Assembly: GCF_003732705.1 (NCBI RefSeq)
Contig: NZ_MOBR01000017.1
Location: 62,001 to 126,000, forward strand
Source: Pseudomonas frederiksbergensis
Lineage (GTDB): Bacteria > Pseudomonadota > Gammaproteobacteria > Pseudomonadales > Pseudomonadaceae
Reading direction: 5' to 3'
Length of the DNA: 64,000 nucleotides
Both the position numbers and the translations under genes were made by a program. Below, in pieces: positions 42,053 through 51,667 of the stretch. Every line of letters starts with the position of its first letter. Position 1 is the first letter of the stretch. The notes below the pieces were generated by a model. That model ran no database searches and was not told where the DNA came from. It saw only the letters and a list, made by a program, of their open reading frames with translations.

Positions 42053-43862
42053 TCTGCCCGATGATGCACCGGCAACCCCGCGTGTCGATCGACTGAGCTG
42101 GGCGGAAATCCGCCGACTGGCCCTGCATCACAAAAAATCCCTGTGGATCGCCAACGGCGTGGCCGTGCTGGCGACGTTGTGCAGTGTGCCTATCCCGCTG
42201 CTGCTGCCATTGCTGGTGGACGAAGTGCTGCTGGGCCACGGCGACTCCGCGTTGAAAGTCATGAACCACGCGCTGCCCGATGTCTGGCAGAAAGCCGCCG
42301 GCTACATCGGCCTGATGCTGCTGGTGACCTTCGTCCTGCGCTGTGGCGCGTTGCTGTTCAACGTGGTCCAGGCCAAGTTGTTCGCGGCGCTGGCCAAGGA
42401 CATCGTCTACCGCATTCGCGTGCGCCTGATCGAGCGGCTCAAGCGCATCTCCCTCGGCGAATACGAAAGCCTGGGCAGCGGCACGGTGACCACGCATCTG
42501 GTCACCGACCTCGATACCCTGGACAAATTCGTCGGCGAAACCCTCAGCCGTTTCCTCGTGGCCATGCTGACCCTGGTCGGCACCGCGAGCATTCTGGTGT
42601 GGATGCACTGGAAACTGGCGCTGCTGATCATGCTGTTCAACCCGCTGGTGATCTACGCCACGGTGCAGCTGGGCAAACGGGTCAAGCACCTGAAGAAACT
42701 CGAGAACGACAGCACCTCGCGCTTCACCCAGGCGTTGACCGAAACCCTCGATTCGATCCAGGAAGTGCGCGCCGGCAACCGCCAGGGCTTTTTCCTCGGA
42801 CGTCTCGGCCAACGGGCCCGGGAAGTGCGGGATTATGCGGTCAACTCGCAGTGGAAAACCGATGCGTCGAACCGCGCCAGCGGTTTGCTGTTCCAGTTCG
42901 GCATCGATATTTTCCGCGCCGCAGCGATGCTCACCGTGCTGTTTTCCGACCTGTCCATTGGCCAGATGCTCGCGGTGTTCAGCTACCTGTGGTTCATGAT
43001 CGGTCCGGTCGAGCAGTTGCTGAACCTGCAATACGCCTACTACGCCGCCGGTGGTGCGCTGTCGCGGATTAACGAGTTGCTGGCCCGTGCCGATGAGCCG
43101 CAATACACCGGTGGTGTCGATCCGTTCCAGGGCCGCAACACCGTGGGGATCGACGTTCAGGGCCTGAGTTTCAGTTATGGCGATGAGCTGGTGCTGGACC
43201 AAATGAATCTGACCATCGCCCCCGGTGAAAAAGTCGCGATTGTCGGTGCTAGCGGTGGCGGAAAAAGCACCCTGGTGCAGTTGCTGCTGGGCTTGTACAC
43301 GCCGCTGGCCGGGACGATTCGCTTCGGTGGCGCCACGCAAGAAGAGATCGGCCTGGAAACCGTACGGGAAAATGTCGCGGTGGTGCTGCAACATCCGGCG
43401 CTGTTCAACGACACCATTCGCGCGAACCTGACCATGGGCCGCGAACGCAGCGACGACGCCTGTTGGCAGGCCCTGGAAATCGCCCAACTCGATGCAACTG
43501 TTCGCGGGTTGCCCCAAGGCCTGGACAGCGTGGTCGGCCGCTCCGGCGTGCGCCTGTCCGGCGGCCAGCGCCAACGCCTGGCCATCGCCCGGATGGTGCT
43601 GGCCCAGCCCAAAGTGGTGATCCTCGACGAAGCCACCTCGGCGCTGGACGCCGCCACCGAATACAACCTGCACGAGGCGCTCGCGCGATTCCTCAGCGAA
43701 CGCACCACACTGATCATTGCCCACCGGTTGTCAGCGGTGAAGCAGGCTGACCGCGTGCTGGTGTTCGATGGCGGGCGCATCGCCGAGGATGGCGACCATC
43801 AGCAACTGATTGCCGATGGTGGGTTGTACGCCAAGCTTTATGGGCATTTGCAGCAGTTGTAG
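42045..43862 (+). CDS. ABC transporter, fused membrane and ATPase domains (exporter half-transporter)
   Basis: 605 residues, GTG start overlapping the upstream gene. Six transmembrane segments about 25-310, then the nucleotide-binding domain about 350-600. Walker A is VGASGGGKSTLVQLL, signature LSGGQRQRLAIARM, Walker B VVILDEATSALD, H-loop IIAHRLSAV. A homodimeric exporter of the MsbA/lipid-drug type; substrate unknown. Its stop lies 1 base from the end of the convergent toxin gene. Confidence 0.92.
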   Translation: MHDLPDDAPATPRVDRLSWAEIRRLALHHKKSLWIANGVAVLATLCSVPIPLLLPLLVDEVLLGHGDSALKVMNHALPDVWQKAAGYIGLMLLVTFVLRCGALLFNVVQAKLFAALAKDIVYRIRVRLIERLKRISLGEYESLGSGTVTTHLVTDLDTLDKFVGETLSRFLVAMLTLVGTASILVWMHWKLALLIMLFNPLVIYATVQLGKRVKHLKKLENDSTSRFTQALTETLDSIQEVRAGNRQGFFLGRLGQRAREVRDYAVNSQWKTDASNRASGLLFQFGIDIFRAAAMLTVLFSDLSIGQMLAVFSYLWFMIGPVEQLLNLQYAYYAAGGALSRINELLARADEPQYTGGVDPFQGRNTVGIDVQGLSFSYGDELVLDQMNLTIAPGEKVAIVGASGGGKSTLVQLLLGLYTPLAGTIRFGGATQEEIGLETVRENVAVVLQHPALFNDTIRANLTMGRERSDDACWQALEIAQLDATVRGLPQGLDSVVGRSGVRLSGGQRQRLAIARMVLAQPKVVILDEATSALDAATEYNLHEALARFLSERTTLIIAHRLSAVKQADRVLVFDGGRIAEDGDHQQLIADGGLYAKLYGHLQQL

Positions 43863-43863
43863 G

Positions 43864-46800
43864 TTATCTCCACGTTACCTGCAGGCCGTCCTTACTACCG
43901 TCGTAGGCAAACTGCTTCATCACCACCGAACATGAATCACAGGGCGCCATGGTCGTCGCGACATTGACCGACTTGATGGACTCGCGATCCGGGTACTTTT
44001 CGCGAATCACCCTGATCAGCTTGCTTTCACTGTCCAGTGACGTTGGTGCGCCGGTTATGTCCGGGTTATAGGTATCGATATTCTTGATGGTGTGCGGTAC
44101 GGCGAGCACCTTGCTGTCGCTGGTCACGTTCAGAGCGGTGCGGGGGAAAACCTTGTCGGCGTCGATGTTGAAATACGTGGTGTTGCCGACCGTCACCTGA
44201 TTTACCCCCGGGTTGCTCTTGAACAGCGGCAGATACCCTGTGGTGCCCTGAGCTCCTGAGACACTGACATAGATTTCCTTCGCACCATTGGCGGTGGTGA
44301 CTTCGGCATAGGCAATGTTTCTGGGTTTTTGCGAGCGTTCACGATAGGGGATCTTGTGGTGCAGCTTTCTCATCGTTTCGTCGATCTTCAATGCGCTGTC
44401 GGCGTTTTTTGGCTTGATCGTGGCTTCCTGGAACAGCGTGTCGAAGATGTCCACGGTCCTTTGCCGCAGATCTTCGGGTGCCACTTTGCTGCGAGACCAG
44501 GACTTGGCGCCTTCCGGCAACTGGCTGACGATCATGCGTGATTTGTGATCGAACAGAATCGCCTCTCCCGGTGAGGTGTCGACCTTCAACCACTTGAGAG
44601 TATCCGGCGGATTAACCGGTCCGCCGATCGGAATGGCGATTTCGTCCATGGTTTTCATCGCTCGTTCCACGGCCTCAGTGCCATAGATCCGCGCCATGTT
44701 GTTGGCGTTGAGGGAGCCGGTGTAAACCACCTTCAACTCATCGATTGGGGCATCGGTCGCGGTGCTGGCCTTCTTGAAGATCAGCGGGTCGTACTTGCTT
44801 TGTCCTTTCAAGCGTTCGGCGACATAAAAATCCCCGGCGTCGAGGCGGGTGAAAACGTAATGTTTCGATCCGTCCATGGCCTCCACAATAGTGGCGCCTA
44901 CATCAAGGTTATCGACCAATTCCTGCTCGGGAACCGGAATGCTGACTTTGACCCGCCCGTAAATCCCCTTTTGAAACTCCATCGATGCGGTGAGGGAGTC
45001 GTGTGCAGCCATCGCTTTTGTCGTCATCGGTGTCCTGCCGGTCGCGGGGGTGTAAATGCTGTCGCCGAACCATGGCGCCCAGCCTTTGGTGTCGTCAAAG
45101 CTGCCGATATCCGGGGTGGGGGCAGGGTCGCGGGTGACGTAGGCGGTTCGGCACAGATTGCTCCCGCCAGGGGCACGACGTAGGCGGCAGGGGATTTTTT
45201 TGAAGCCCCTGTCATCAATCAGATCAGCACGACGCAGCGTATCGCCGTCCAGTCGGTAAGGCACGTCGTCAATCAGCATCGTGGTGCGGCCATCGATTTC
45301 GAGTATTTCCCGGACATGGCTTTTATCCGAGAGCTCAACGAGCAGGTGGCTGTCGGTTTTTTCCAGGGTGCTGTAGGACGATCGGCCAGGGGCAAGCGCG
45401 CTGGCCCTTGTGCTCAATCGCGGACCATAGGCCTTGGCTGAGTTGGGGTCGACCAGATGATAGAGGGGTTTATCCGGCGTTGAGACATTACGCACCGGTA
45501 CGTCGTCAATCCCTTTCACCGTGGACAACTGATCACCGTTCGATATCGGCTTCCAGCGCCCGGGCTCAATCAGCTGGGGCAGGCCTTTTACGAGGTGGTA
45601 TTGATCGGCGTGGCCCGCCAGGCTTTTCAGCGCTCGAAAGCCGGTTTTGCCGGCCAACACGGTGAGCTTGCCGCCCCCGGTCAAGACTGATTTGAGCAAC
45701 GTCGGTATGCCGTCCAGCGGGTTGAGGTTTTGCAGCGTCGACACCAGCAATTTTCGGGTCAGTGTCGAGAAGGACGGCAGTGAGGCCTGCGTGCCGATTC
45801 TGCCGGCCGTGGCCGCCACTTTGATCAACCTCGCCGAACCGGAGATGAATTTACCCATGGGGTAAAGGAACGAAGCCAGGTCGACCACGAGGCCCAGCGC
45901 GCCTGCGAATATCTTGTTCTTGTCCCCCGACATCAAGTCTTCGATGCTGCTCCAGAACGGCACGAAGGATTTGATGAAGCTCAGTTTTCTTTCGAATTCT
46001 TCATCTATTTCGTCGAATCGGGTTCTGCCACGGGCTGCGGTATACAGCAGTTTTTCGTCCTGGTAGAGAAAGTTGGAAACGATGAAATCGGCGACTTCCT
46101 TCTGGCGAGGCGATGACAAGGGCGGCAGGTCGATGAGCGTTCTGGTGGCGGTGGGTAACGTATCGCCTACTTGATCGAGTATGGCGTTGCAGTGTTTTCC
46201 CTCAACCGGTGCAGTGCCTTTGGCGTGGGCCGACCAATCAAAGGGCAGGCGCCTGGCGCGTAGAACCGTGACGTTGGTCTTGGCACCGAAGCCCTCATTG
46301 TCGTGGGTGTTCGTAGACTCAACGCCACCCTCCATGCTGGCGTCGATATCCGGTCGGCGACGGATAACGCCGGCCTGGGGCAAGACTTCGTAGTAAAACA
46401 CGTCCTGCCGAAGGCTGACCTCAAGGACAAACCCTGCCCTGGCTCGCAACGGGAGGGTTATTTGCGCCGTTTCATCTTCCTTGCTCACGCCCTGTGTGAC
46501 TTGTCGCAAGCTCAGTAACCGGATTTTGCCCTGTTCCACGGCTTGGCGATCTGCCTGTGGCAGCGAAGCCAACAGGCTGATGATCAAGGTTCGGTAGGCG
46601 CTTTTGATCGAAATCAAATGGCGTTTGAAGGATGTCTCGAACGTTTCTCCTACATCAGGGAGACTTTTTCCATTAGGGAAGAACCCGAACTTTGCGGGTT
46701 GGGTGGAATCGTCGAAAACACTACCGCCGCGAAGCTCGATCCTGCGCTCGTCATCGATGCGAATCCATCTGGCGCCTGTCGATTTGCCGTCGGCGTCGGT

Positions 46801-47115
46801 GATCATCCATTTTTTGCCATTAGCCAACTTGCCCGTGACGTAGAGATCCAGAAAACTGAAGGCAACAACCCTCGGGTTTTTCAGCAGCGGCACTTTGACC
46901 GTGCCGCCACCGCTGCCGTCTGTGTCTTCCAGTACCAGTTTTCGTCCATCGCTGATGAAGGCTGTCCGGCCGAACAGCTTGGCCATCTCCAGTTTGGCCA
47001 TGGCCATCCGGTCGGGAGTCGGGACAACTATTTGAGCGATCGCATTGCGCAAGGCTTCGCTGTGCTCGTCGAGTGCCTTTACCGCGCGTTCGATTTCGTC
47101 CTGGGTGTAATCCAT
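43864..47115 (-). CDS. large polymorphic-toxin-like protein ending in a nucleic-acid deaminase domain
   Basis: 1083 residues. The C-terminal ~110 residues have the layout of a toxin deaminase of the BURPS668_1122 type (from memory): RNIAYAEVTTANGAKEIYVS, then LDSESKLIRVI (Asp1028/Glu1030 in the HxE position) and TTMAPCDSCSVVMKQFAYD (zinc cysteines 1059 and 1062). The toxin sits at the extreme C-terminus, as in polymorphic toxins. Upstream are a helical region (about 330-370), a hydrophobic/glycine-rich stretch about 390-460 (IFAGALGLVVDLASFLYPMG) that may insert in membrane, and beta-rich repeats. There is no signal peptide, PAAR, Rhs or VgrG part, so the delivery route is unknown. It starts 24 bases after the 307-residue gene. 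No immunity gene lies downstream. Confidence 0.75.
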   Translation of the reverse strand: MDYTQDEIERAVKALDEHSEALRNAIAQIVVPTPDRMAMAKLEMAKLFGRTAFISDGRKLVLEDTDGSGGGTVKVPLLKNPRVVAFSFLDLYVTGKLANGKKWMITDADGKSTGARWIRIDDERRIELRGGSVFDDSTQPAKFGFFPNGKSLPDVGETFETSFKRHLISIKSAYRTLIISLLASLPQADRQAVEQGKIRLLSLRQVTQGVSKEDETAQITLPLRARAGFVLEVSLRQDVFYYEVLPQAGVIRRRPDIDASMEGGVESTNTHDNEGFGAKTNVTVLRARRLPFDWSAHAKGTAPVEGKHCNAILDQVGDTLPTATRTLIDLPPLSSPRQKEVADFIVSNFLYQDEKLLYTAARGRTRFDEIDEEFERKLSFIKSFVPFWSSIEDLMSGDKNKIFAGALGLVVDLASFLYPMGKFISGSARLIKVAATAGRIGTQASLPSFSTLTRKLLVSTLQNLNPLDGIPTLLKSVLTGGGKLTVLAGKTGFRALKSLAGHADQYHLVKGLPQLIEPGRWKPISNGDQLSTVKGIDDVPVRNVSTPDKPLYHLVDPNSAKAYGPRLSTRASALAPGRSSYSTLEKTDSHLLVELSDKSHVREILEIDGRTTMLIDDVPYRLDGDTLRRADLIDDRGFKKIPCRLRRAPGGSNLCRTAYVTRDPAPTPDIGSFDDTKGWAPWFGDSIYTPATGRTPMTTKAMAAHDSLTASMEFQKGIYGRVKVSIPVPEQELVDNLDVGATIVEAMDGSKHYVFTRLDAGDFYVAERLKGQSKYDPLIFKKASTATDAPIDELKVVYTGSLNANNMARIYGTEAVERAMKTMDEIAIPIGGPVNPPDTLKWLKVDTSPGEAILFDHKSRMIVSQLPEGAKSWSRSKVAPEDLRQRTVDIFDTLFQEATIKPKNADSALKIDETMRKLHHKIPYRERSQKPRNIAYAEVTTANGAKEIYVSVSGAQGTTGYLPLFKSNPGVNQVTVGNTTYFNIDADKVFPRTALNVTSDSKVLAVPHTIKNIDTYNPDITGAPTSLDSESKLIRVIREKYPDRESIKSVNVATTMAPCDSCSVVMKQFAYDGSKDGLQVTWR

Positions 47116-47139
47116 GGCCTCATGCTCGGGGATGAGGCC

Positions 47140-48063
47140 TTAGGTGACCGCCCATTGCAGGGTCGGCAGCAGCCGTGCCAGGGCAATGGCTTGCAGCTTC
47201 TCGTCAGCGGCGTCCGTCGACAATGTGATTGGCAGGTCGACCAGTTGCTGAAACCCGAGCGGCGGGCTCGCCGGTGTTCCGGCGGATAACAGCACGCCCT
47301 GCATGAAATTCACCCAGACCACGGAGCTGCGGTAGCGCAGGTCGGCGGGGATGTTGCGTACCGAAAAATCCGGGGAGAGTTGCGTTTGATAGAGACGCGC
47401 CAGCAGTACGGCTTCATTGGCCGTGGCGACGCGTTGGGTCTTGCGCAGGTGGGCTTCGAATCGAGCATGAATGGCTTGATAGCTCAGCCCCCAGTGTTCG
47501 CGCTGTTGCCAGGCATAGCCGGCGATCTCTTGCGGGGCATCGGCGGAGGGGGCGTTCAGATAGAGGCGGATGGCTTTGCCCAGCAGTTGCGTGCGCACGG
47601 TCGGCGCAGCCTGTTCGCCGGGATTGGCGCCATACCATTGCAAGGCCCCGAGCAACTGGTCGGTGAGGGTCTGCGCTTTGGGCGAAGTGAGCAGTTTCTC
47701 CAGGTAGGCGGCCGGGGTGGCGCGTACGCGCTCCAGTGTCGCGCTGGCGAGTTCCGCATCGCCCAGGTAGCCCATCAAGGACGCCTTCGGCGGCAGGAAA
47801 TTGCGCACGATGTCGACGATTTGTCCGTTGATTCGCCGGGTCACGAAGTCATCTAACGTCAGCGTCTCGGCGATGAGGGGTAGGTTTTTCTGAATGTTCT
47901 TGTACAGTTTTCGGTCCTGGGCGTTCACTGGACGTTTGAGGTTCTCGATGTCCAGGGCGTTATCAAGGCCCAATGCCTGGCTGGCACGGTGTTCTTCCCG
48001 TGCATCAAGGATGGATTGCGCCTCGGCAGGGGCGACGGTTTCGGCGGGTGGTATGGCTGACAT
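47140..48063 (-). CDS. 307-residue helical partner protein of the deaminase toxin
   Basis: 307 residues, mostly helical. There is no signal peptide and no recognised motif beyond segments resembling the helical N-terminal parts of large Pseudomonas toxin-like proteins (KLYKNIQKNLPLIAETLT; DFVTRRINGQIVDIVRNFLP). AAGGAC lies 7 nt before the ATG. It is the first gene of a two-gene minus-strand unit with the deaminase-toxin gene 24 bases downstream. It could be a detached N-terminal translocation module, a chaperone/adaptor, or an immunity-type partner; the position before the toxin and the sequence favour a toxin-associated subunit. Confidence 0.65.
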   Translation of the reverse strand: MSAIPPAETVAPAEAQSILDAREEHRASQALGLDNALDIENLKRPVNAQDRKLYKNIQKNLPLIAETLTLDDFVTRRINGQIVDIVRNFLPPKASLMGYLGDAELASATLERVRATPAAYLEKLLTSPKAQTLTDQLLGALQWYGANPGEQAAPTVRTQLLGKAIRLYLNAPSADAPQEIAGYAWQQREHWGLSYQAIHARFEAHLRKTQRVATANEAVLLARLYQTQLSPDFSVRNIPADLRYRSSVVWVNFMQGVLLSAGTPASPPLGFQQLVDLPITLSTDAADEKLQAIALARLLPTLQWAVT

Positions 48064-48343
48064 AAATGATGTCCTTCACAAGTACTGGATCGAGCTGCAA
48101 TTCAGCCGGCAGGCGGCGTGCAGTGGAGGTGCCCAGTAAAACGGCCGCGCACGCCGTCCGTGCGGTATATATGTATGCAAATCAACGTCACCCTGTAGGT
48201 CGCTGACCGCCGATGGGGCGGGGGCTGTCGTGATCGGAGCGAGCCTTGCATCCCGGACCTTGCGGGGATGGGGAACGCCTCCTAGTCTTGCGGGAGCGGT
48301 CGGATCTGGATGATGATCAGGCAGTACCTATGCAAGGGACCTC

Positions 48344-50803
48344 ATGAAGCCAAAATGGACTCTCGGAACGCCACGATTGTTGGGCATCGTCTGGCCGTTT
48401 ATCGCCGTCGTGCTGTTTCAAGCGTTGCTCGGCGGTGTCAGCCTGTATGTGCTGTCGGCGGTTCGTGGCTATGTGGCCGGCGAAAGCCTGTGGTCCAAGG
48501 GGCAGAAAGACGCCATCTATTACCTCAACCTCTACGCCGACAGCCGCGACGAGGCGATTTTTCTCAAATACCAGAACGCCATTGCCGTGCCCCAGGGCGG
48601 GCATGAGCTGCGCCTGGCCCTGGATAAGCAGCCGCCGGACCTCGACGCCGCGCGGGTGGGGATTCTCAAGGGAGGCAATCACCCGGACGACGCCTCAAGC
48701 CTGATCTGGCTGTACCTCAATTTTCGGCATTTCAGTTACCTGGAAAAAGCCATCGATCGCTGGACCGTGGGCGACGCTTATCTGGTGCAGCTCGATGACG
48801 TTGCTCGGGAGATGCACCAGCGCGTTGTCGACAATCAGGCCACCTCTGCCGACATCAAGCGCTGGAAGGATCGGATTTTTGCCATCAACGACGGGGTAAC
48901 CCCGGTCGCGAAGGCGTTCAGCGATGCGCTGGGCGAGGGCTCGCGGGTGATCCTGCGCCTGTTGCTGGTGACCAACCTGGCCACGGCGCTGGGGTTGATC
49001 GTGCTGGCGTTGCTGCGCACCCACAAATTGCTCAAGCAGCGGCATGCCTTTGCCGAGGCCTTGCAACTGGAGAAGGACCGGGCGCAGATCACCTTGCAAT
49101 CAATTGGCGATGGCGTGATCACCACGGACGTTGAAGGGGCGATTGCCTACATGAACCCGGCCGCCGAGGCCATGACCCACTGGAAAGCCGAGCAGGCCAC
49201 CGGGTTGCCGCTGGCGGCGCTGTTCAATCTGCTGGACGAAAACGCCCAGGCCGACGGCTTTACCTTGATCGAACACATTTTGAGTGGCCAGCTCAGTGGC
49301 GGCAGCGAGCATTCCAAACTGATTCAGCGCCTGGATGGCAGCACGGTGTCGGTGACCCTGGTCGGCGCGCCCATCCGCAATGCCGGCAAGGTCAGCGGCA
49401 CGGTGCTGGTGCTGCATGACATGACCCAGGAACGGCAATACATCGCCAACCTGTCCTGGCAGGCCACCCACGATGCCTTGACCGGATTGGCCAACCGCCG
49501 CGAGTTCGAATATCGCCTGGAGCAGGCGCTGCACAACCTGACGCGCCAGCCCGGGCGCCACGCCTTGATGTTCCTCGACCTGGACCAGTTCAAACTGGTC
49601 AACGACACCTGCGGCCACGCTGCGGGGGATGAGCTGCTGCGGCATATCTGCGCGTTGTTGCAATCCGGTCTGCGTGAAGGCGACACCCTGGCCAGGCTGG
49701 GCGGCGACGAGTTCGGCATCCTGTTGGAGAACTGTGCGCCGGAGCATGCGGAAAAAATCGCCGAGGTGCTGCGTCAGACCGTACAAAACCTGCACTTTGT
49801 GTGGAAGGGCCGGCCGTTCCTGACCACCGTCAGCATCGGCCTGGTGCACGTCGCGCAAACCCCGACCACCCTCGAATCCTCGCTGCGCGCCGCCGATATG
49901 GCCTGTTACATGGCCAAGGAAAAGGGCCGCAACCGGGTGCAGGTCTACCATGCCGACGACTCGGAACTGTCCCTGCGCTTCGGTGAAATGGCTTGGGTGC
50001 AACGCTTGCACATGGCGCTGGAGGAAAACCGCTTCTGCCTGTATGCCCAGGAAATCGCGCCTTTGGGGCATGTCGAACACGGTGGTGGGCACATCGAAAT
50101 ATTGCTGCGTCTGCATGACGAGGCCGGGCGCATGATTTTGCCTGACAGTTTTATTCCGGCCGCCGAGCGTTATGGCTTGATGACGTCGCTGGATCGCTGG
50201 GTAGTGGAAAACGTATTCAGAATCATTGCCCAATGTATTGCCGAACAACGCAAAGGCCCATTGGCCATGTGTGCGATTAATCTTTCAGGCATTACTATCG
50301 GAGATGAGGCGTTCCTGGACTTCCTGCGTGAACAGTTTGTTACTTACGCGATTCCTCCTGAAATGATTTGTTTTGAAATTACGGAAACCAGCGCTATTTC
50401 CAATTTGGGAAGCGCAATCAGATTTATTAATGAACTCAAAGGTTTAGGTTGCCACTTTTCACTTGATGACTTTTGCGCCGGAATGTCCTCGTTCGCTTAC
50501 TTAAAACATTTACCTGTAGACTTCTTGAAGATCGACGGGAGTTTCGTAAAGGATATGCTGGACGACCCGATTAACCGCGCTATGGTCGAGGTGATTAACC
50601 ACATCGGTCATGTCATGGGTAAGCGCACCATTGCCGAGTTTGTCGAGACACCCCAGATCGAGCAGGCATTGCTCGAAATCGGTGTGGATTACGCTCAAGG
50701 GTATGTCATAGAACGCCCGCAATTGTTTACCTGTGACAGTCTGCAAAGTCGTCCCGCCAGACCACAGCCTCTGTTATTCAAGGCGCCTGGCACGTTCCGT
50801 TGA
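48344..50803 (+). CDS. rbdA: membrane PAS-GGDEF-EAL c-di-GMP phosphodiesterase/cyclase, RbdA-like
   Basis: 819 residues. Transmembrane segments about 12-38 and 203-225 enclose a periplasmic domain. Then come PAS (about 245-365; IGDGVITTDVEGAIAYMNPAA), GGDEF (about 370-530; intact GGDEF at 453-457 with an REGD I-site five residues before) and EAL (about 550-800). The EAL motif itself reads EIL, but ETSAISN, DDFCAGMSSFAYL and VDFLKIDGSFVKD are kept, so phosphodiesterase activity is likely. From memory the P. aeruginosa homologue promotes biofilm dispersal. The last ~500 bases are noticeably more AT-rich than the rest of the gene. Confidence 0.9.
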   Translation: MKPKWTLGTPRLLGIVWPFIAVVLFQALLGGVSLYVLSAVRGYVAGESLWSKGQKDAIYYLNLYADSRDEAIFLKYQNAIAVPQGGHELRLALDKQPPDLDAARVGILKGGNHPDDASSLIWLYLNFRHFSYLEKAIDRWTVGDAYLVQLDDVAREMHQRVVDNQATSADIKRWKDRIFAINDGVTPVAKAFSDALGEGSRVILRLLLVTNLATALGLIVLALLRTHKLLKQRHAFAEALQLEKDRAQITLQSIGDGVITTDVEGAIAYMNPAAEAMTHWKAEQATGLPLAALFNLLDENAQADGFTLIEHILSGQLSGGSEHSKLIQRLDGSTVSVTLVGAPIRNAGKVSGTVLVLHDMTQERQYIANLSWQATHDALTGLANRREFEYRLEQALHNLTRQPGRHALMFLDLDQFKLVNDTCGHAAGDELLRHICALLQSGLREGDTLARLGGDEFGILLENCAPEHAEKIAEVLRQTVQNLHFVWKGRPFLTTVSIGLVHVAQTPTTLESSLRAADMACYMAKEKGRNRVQVYHADDSELSLRFGEMAWVQRLHMALEENRFCLYAQEIAPLGHVEHGGGHIEILLRLHDEAGRMILPDSFIPAAERYGLMTSLDRWVVENVFRIIAQCIAEQRKGPLAMCAINLSGITIGDEAFLDFLREQFVTYAIPPEMICFEITETSAISNLGSAIRFINELKGLGCHFSLDDFCAGMSSFAYLKHLPVDFLKIDGSFVKDMLDDPINRAMVEVINHIGHVMGKRTIAEFVETPQIEQALLEIGVDYAQGYVIERPQLFTCDSLQSRPARPQPLLFKAPGTFR

Positions 50804-50849
50804 AATCTCTTGCTGATCCGTACAATCACAAATCAAAAGGAGCCGAACA

Positions 50850-51644
50850 GTGATCGACACATTCAACCGAACCGGACCACTCATGGAAGCTGCAAGTTAT
50901 CCCGCCTGGGCACAACAGTTGATCCAGGATTGCAGCGAGAGTAAACGCCGGGTTGTCGAACACGAACTGTATCAGCGCATGCGAGATAACAAACTCAGCG
51001 CAAAAACCATGCGCCAGTACCTGATAGGTGGCTGGCCGGTGGTCGAGCAGTTCGCTTTATATATGGCACAGAATCTCACCAAGACCCGCTTTGCCCGCCA
51101 CCCCGGCGAAGACATGGCGCGGCGCTGGCTGATGCGTAACATTCGTGTCGAACTCAATCACGCCGATTACTGGGTGCACTGGAGCCGCGCGCACGGTGTC
51201 AGCCTGGAAGATCTGCAAGCGCAACAGGTGGCCCCTGAGCTGCATGCACTGAGTCATTGGTGCTGGCACACCAGTTCGGCGGATTCGCTGATCGTGGCCA
51301 TCGCCGCGACCAACTACGCCATCGAAGGCGCGACCGGGGAATGGTCGGCGCTGGTGTGTTCCAGTGGTGTCTACGCGGCGGCTTTCCCTGAGGAAGATCG
51401 CAAGCGGGCCATGAAGTGGCTGAAGATGCACGCCCAGTACGACGACGCTCACCCGTGGGAAGCACTGGAAATCATCTGCACCCTTGCCGGTATGCATCCA
51501 AGCAAATCCCTGCAAGTGGAACTGCGTCAGGCGGTGTGCAAGAGCTATGACTACATGTTCCTGTTCCTGGAGCGCTGCATGCAGCAGGAACACGCGGAGC
51601 GGGCGCCGGTAGCTCGCGAGCGGATGGTGTTGGTCGAGAGCTGA
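50850..51644 (+). CDS. TenA/PqqC-like helical protein (haem-oxygenase-type fold)
   Basis: 264 residues, GTG start with AGGAG 8 nt upstream; the ATG at 50883 is an alternative. All-helical, with blocks QYLIGGWPVVEQFALYMAQN, RVELNHADYWVHWSRAHGV and ATNYAIEGATGEWSALV, the last resembling TenA/THI-4 and PqqC-type proteins. May be an oxygenase or thiaminase-like enzyme. It follows rbdA by 46 bases and probably shares its transcript; any link to c-di-GMP control is inferred from position. Confidence 0.8.
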   Translation: MIDTFNRTGPLMEAASYPAWAQQLIQDCSESKRRVVEHELYQRMRDNKLSAKTMRQYLIGGWPVVEQFALYMAQNLTKTRFARHPGEDMARRWLMRNIRVELNHADYWVHWSRAHGVSLEDLQAQQVAPELHALSHWCWHTSSADSLIVAIAATNYAIEGATGEWSALVCSSGVYAAAFPEEDRKRAMKWLKMHAQYDDAHPWEALEIICTLAGMHPSKSLQVELRQAVCKSYDYMFLFLERCMQQEHAERAPVARERMVLVES

Positions 51645-51667
51645 TCCAACTGCAACACAAAACCAAA

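Noticed and set aside
41901..43724. 607-codon open frame opposite the ABC transporter gene
   Set aside because: Shadow of a gene with all ABC motifs intact.
46000..48063. Frameshift splitting one toxin gene into two
   Set aside because: The 307-residue gene ends at a normal stop and the larger gene starts 24 bases later with an acceptable ATG; no overlapping continuation of the frame was seen.
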